In this document: positions 13,364-15,233 of the stretch, piece after piece | Numbering within the stretch: the first letter of the stretch is position 1 | Layout: every line of letters begins with the position of its first letter | Source: Burkholderiales bacterium UBA2459 | Lineage (GTDB): Bacteria > Pseudomonadota > Gammaproteobacteria > Burkholderiales > Burkholderiaceae_E | DNA: 15,233 bases | Direction of reading: 5' to 3' | NCBI GenBank assembly: GCA_002342365.1 | Contig: DDPV01000031.1 | Location: forward strand, 320 to 15,552 | Made by a program: the position numbers and the translations under genes | The notes under the pieces: generated by a model | The model's database searches: none | What the model saw: only the letters and a program-made list of their open reading frames with translations | Told to the model about the DNA's origin: nothing

Positions 13364-15233
13364 TCAACGGCTGTTCAATTCCCGGTAAAACGCTTCGGTG
13401 CTGGGCGATCGCCCTAAAAAATCCTGCACCATGTCAGCAGCTTTCCGCTCACTACCGCGGCTAAGAATCGTGTCCCGATAGCGTCTGCCCACACGGGTGT
13501 TCATCAGGTTTTTGTCAAAGGCGGTACGCATATCCCATGCGATCACTTCCGCCCAGAGGTAGCCGTAATAACCAACTGCGTAGCCACCCGCGATGTGCCC
13601 GAAGGCTGAGGGAAACTTGGTGCCCTCAACATAGCCGAGTGCGGTTTTCAACTGCAAAGATTTCCAGGTTTCCATCGGGTCGGGGGCCCGGCCCGGCTCT
13701 ACCGTGTGCAGCTGCATGTCAAAGGCTGCATAAAGTCGCTGCGTGTTGAAGCGTATGCCTTGCCCAAACCGCCTGGAGGCTTCGAGCCGATCGACAAGCT
13801 CCTGCGTAATTGGCTTGCAGCTGGGACTGCAACGATCACTCAAGAGTTTCAAGCTTTCATAGCTTTGGGCCCAGGCTTCAAACATCTGTGAAGGCGCTTC
13901 GACGAAGTCGCGTTCAACGCTCGTGCCTGCATGCGACAAATACCGCGTGTCTGAAAGTACGCCATGCAAGACATGGCCAAACTCATGAAGCAAGGTTCGC
14001 AGTTCGCCGTAAGTGAGACCGCTCTCGTTGAAGTTTGCGACCATGACCGAGATCGGTTTTCGCTGCAGCGCGCGGCTTACCCCGCGGGTGGGAAACGCCG
14101 CAGCGTGCGTAAACTTGCCCGGTCGCGGAAACAAATCGAGGTAAATAAGTCCGAGTGGCTCGTCAGTTTCTGCCGGCGCCTTGCTTCGTACCTCCCAAAC
14201 GCTGACTGACTTGTGCCAGGTCGGGAGTTTGACCGGTCGAAAGTCAACATCGTAAAGCCGTGATGCAACGTCCAAGGAAAACGCAATTGACGTTTGCGTT
14301 GGGAAGTAGGCACGGATCTGTTCCTGATCGATTTGATAACGTTCTTTTCTTAGTTGCTCCTGCCAGTAGGAAACATTCCATCGGCTGAGATTTTCTTGAG
14401 CACCCTTAGCCCTCATGTACAAGCGGATTTCTTCAAGTTCTTGCGCTTCCCGAGGTTCGGCTGCCTGTTGTACCTCCTTCAAAAACGATAGGACGCGTTC
14501 AGGCTTTTCAACCATCCGTTCGCTTGTAATCATTGCAGGATAAGACCGGTGGCCCAGCAGTTGCGCCAAGGACTCCCTTAACTCAACGAGCCTTGCAAGA
14601 ATCTCGATGTTTCGGTCACCCCCACGATTGGTAAAGGCGATGTAATAGCGCTTTTTCGCAGCGTCATCATGTGCGTTATCCATGAACGGCTGATATTCCG
14701 GATAACTGAATCCAAGCAGATAGCGCCCCTGTGCGTCTTTCTTGGCCTTTTCTAGGACTTGAAGCGGAACACCTCTGGCTTCTTCGGCCGTAAAGGCAAG
14801 TGTTGTTGTGTTATCGCGCAAGACTTTCTCGAACTCCAGACTGAGTTCGGTCATTTCCTTGCGGATCGCGCGCAAGCGCATCTGAGCTTCCTGATCAAGC
14901 TGTACCCCCGATGACTCAAAGCGTCGCTTCAGATCGGCCTGGAGTTTCCGATCAATCGAGTCGCCCCCTTGCAGGTTCAAGGTGTCAAAAAGGCTTCGGT
15001 CCTGATAGAGCTCCGTCGCGTAAGCATTCCAGCGCTTCGTGCAGTCACTTGCTTGCGACCTCAGGGATGCATCAGGCGAGGTACTCATCATCAGACTGGC
15101 CACAGAGGCGGCGTCCTGGGCAACCGCGCCCAGTTGATCGAAGGCCAGTAAGGTCGCTACCAAGTCATTTTTTATTTTCGTGTTTCGGATCTCTTGAGCG
15201 GCAAGCTTTGCGCTTTCAAGGGCTTGATCGCAG
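13364..15233 (-). CDS. M3-family zinc oligopeptidase (thimet oligopeptidase-like), 5' end outside window
   Basis: A zinc metallopeptidase of family M3, whose members degrade short peptides. The zinc site His-Glu-Phe-Gly-His lies at 13973-13987, and the third ligand Glu follows 28 residues after the motif's Glu, in Asp-Phe-Val-Glu-Ala-Pro-Ser-Gln. Near the C-terminus comes the family stretch Phe-Gly-His-Ile-Ala-Gly-Gly-Tyr with Gly-Tyr-Tyr. The frame is open to the window edge: upstream of a TTG at 15163 it still encodes at least 23 family-like residues ending Lys-Asn-Asp, so that TTG is an internal Leu, not the start. About 620 residues are visible against roughly 650-700 for the family, so only the N-terminal part is missing. 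No signal peptide can be judged. It converges with the BLUF gene. Confidence 0.92.
   Translation of the reverse strand, partial: CDQALESAKLAAQEIRNTKIKNDLVATLLAFDQLGAVAQDAASVASLMMSTSPDASLRSQASDCTKRWNAYATELYQDRSLFDTLNLQGGDSIDRKLQADLKRRFESSGVQLDQEAQMRLRAIRKEMTELSLEFEKVLRDNTTTLAFTAEEARGVPLQVLEKAKKDAQGRYLLGFSYPEYQPFMDNAHDDAAKKRYYIAFTNRGGDRNIEILARLVELRESLAQLLGHRSYPAMITSERMVEKPERVLSFLKEVQQAAEPREAQELEEIRLYMRAKGAQENLSRWNVSYWQEQLRKERYQIDQEQIRAYFPTQTSIAFSLDVASRLYDVDFRPVKLPTWHKSVSVWEVRSKAPAETDEPLGLIYLDLFPRPGKFTHAAAFPTRGVSRALQRKPISVMVANFNESGLTYGELRTLLHEFGHVLHGVLSDTRYLSHAGTSVERDFVEAPSQMFEAWAQSYESLKLLSDRCSPSCKPITQELVDRLEASRRFGQGIRFNTQRLYAAFDMQLHTVEPGRAPDPMETWKSLQLKTALGYVEGTKFPSAFGHIAGGYAVGYYGYLWAEVIAWDMRTAFDKNLMNTRVGRRYRDTILSRGSERKAADMVQDFLGRSPSTEAFYRELNSR

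Noticed and set aside
15161..15163. TTG 15163 as the start of the M3 peptidase
   Set aside because: The frame continues upstream to the window edge with family-like sequence, so this is an internal Leu.

Overview
The window looks like ordinary chromosome of a Gram-negative proteobacterium. A TonB-dependent outer-membrane receptor, a lipoprotein with a lipobox and several Sec signal peptides imply two membranes. The moderately GC-rich composition and gene content would fit a betaproteobacterium (Burkholderiales-like), but that placement is only an inference. I see no tRNA, rRNA, CRISPR array, insertion sequence or phage gene.

Layout: (1) 1-2942 holds a small lipoprotein gene of unknown role and a large secreted PHP-type metallohydrolase, ending at a good hairpin terminator (2970-3001). 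(2) 3010-10766 is the core of the window: six same-strand genes, the first five overlapping or 2-3 bases apart and the sixth 62 bases on. In order they encode a membrane protein fused to a spermidine-synthase-like domain, a membrane-anchored PpiC/SurA-like chaperone, a HupE/UreJ-type metal permease homologue, a 2OG-Fe(II)-oxygenase-like protein, a PCuAC (copper chaperone)-like secreted protein that has lost most of its copper ligands, and a TonB-dependent receptor with a His-Gly-rich plug loop. (3) 10835-12187, convergent, encodes a secreted esterase-like phytase-family protein. (4) 12188-12746 holds a 64-residue hypothetical ORF and several inverted repeats. (5) 12747-13361 is a BLUF blue-light photoreceptor. 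(6) 13364-15233, convergent with it, is an M3-family zinc oligopeptidase gene that runs off the right edge.

The core operon reads most naturally as an undescribed trans-envelope uptake route for a transition metal or metal-ligand complex. The receptor would bring the substrate across the outer membrane, the PCuAC-like protein would handle it in the periplasm, and the HupE homologue would move it across the inner membrane. The PpiC-like protein may assist folding, while the aminopropyltransferase-like and oxygenase-like proteins could make or alter a ligand or modify a protein. Three of the products (HupE, PCuAC-like, TonB receptor) have signal peptides whose best cleavage site leaves His-Glu as the mature N-terminus, a possible shared metal-binding end. 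The metal itself (Cu, Ni or Co) cannot be read from the sequence.
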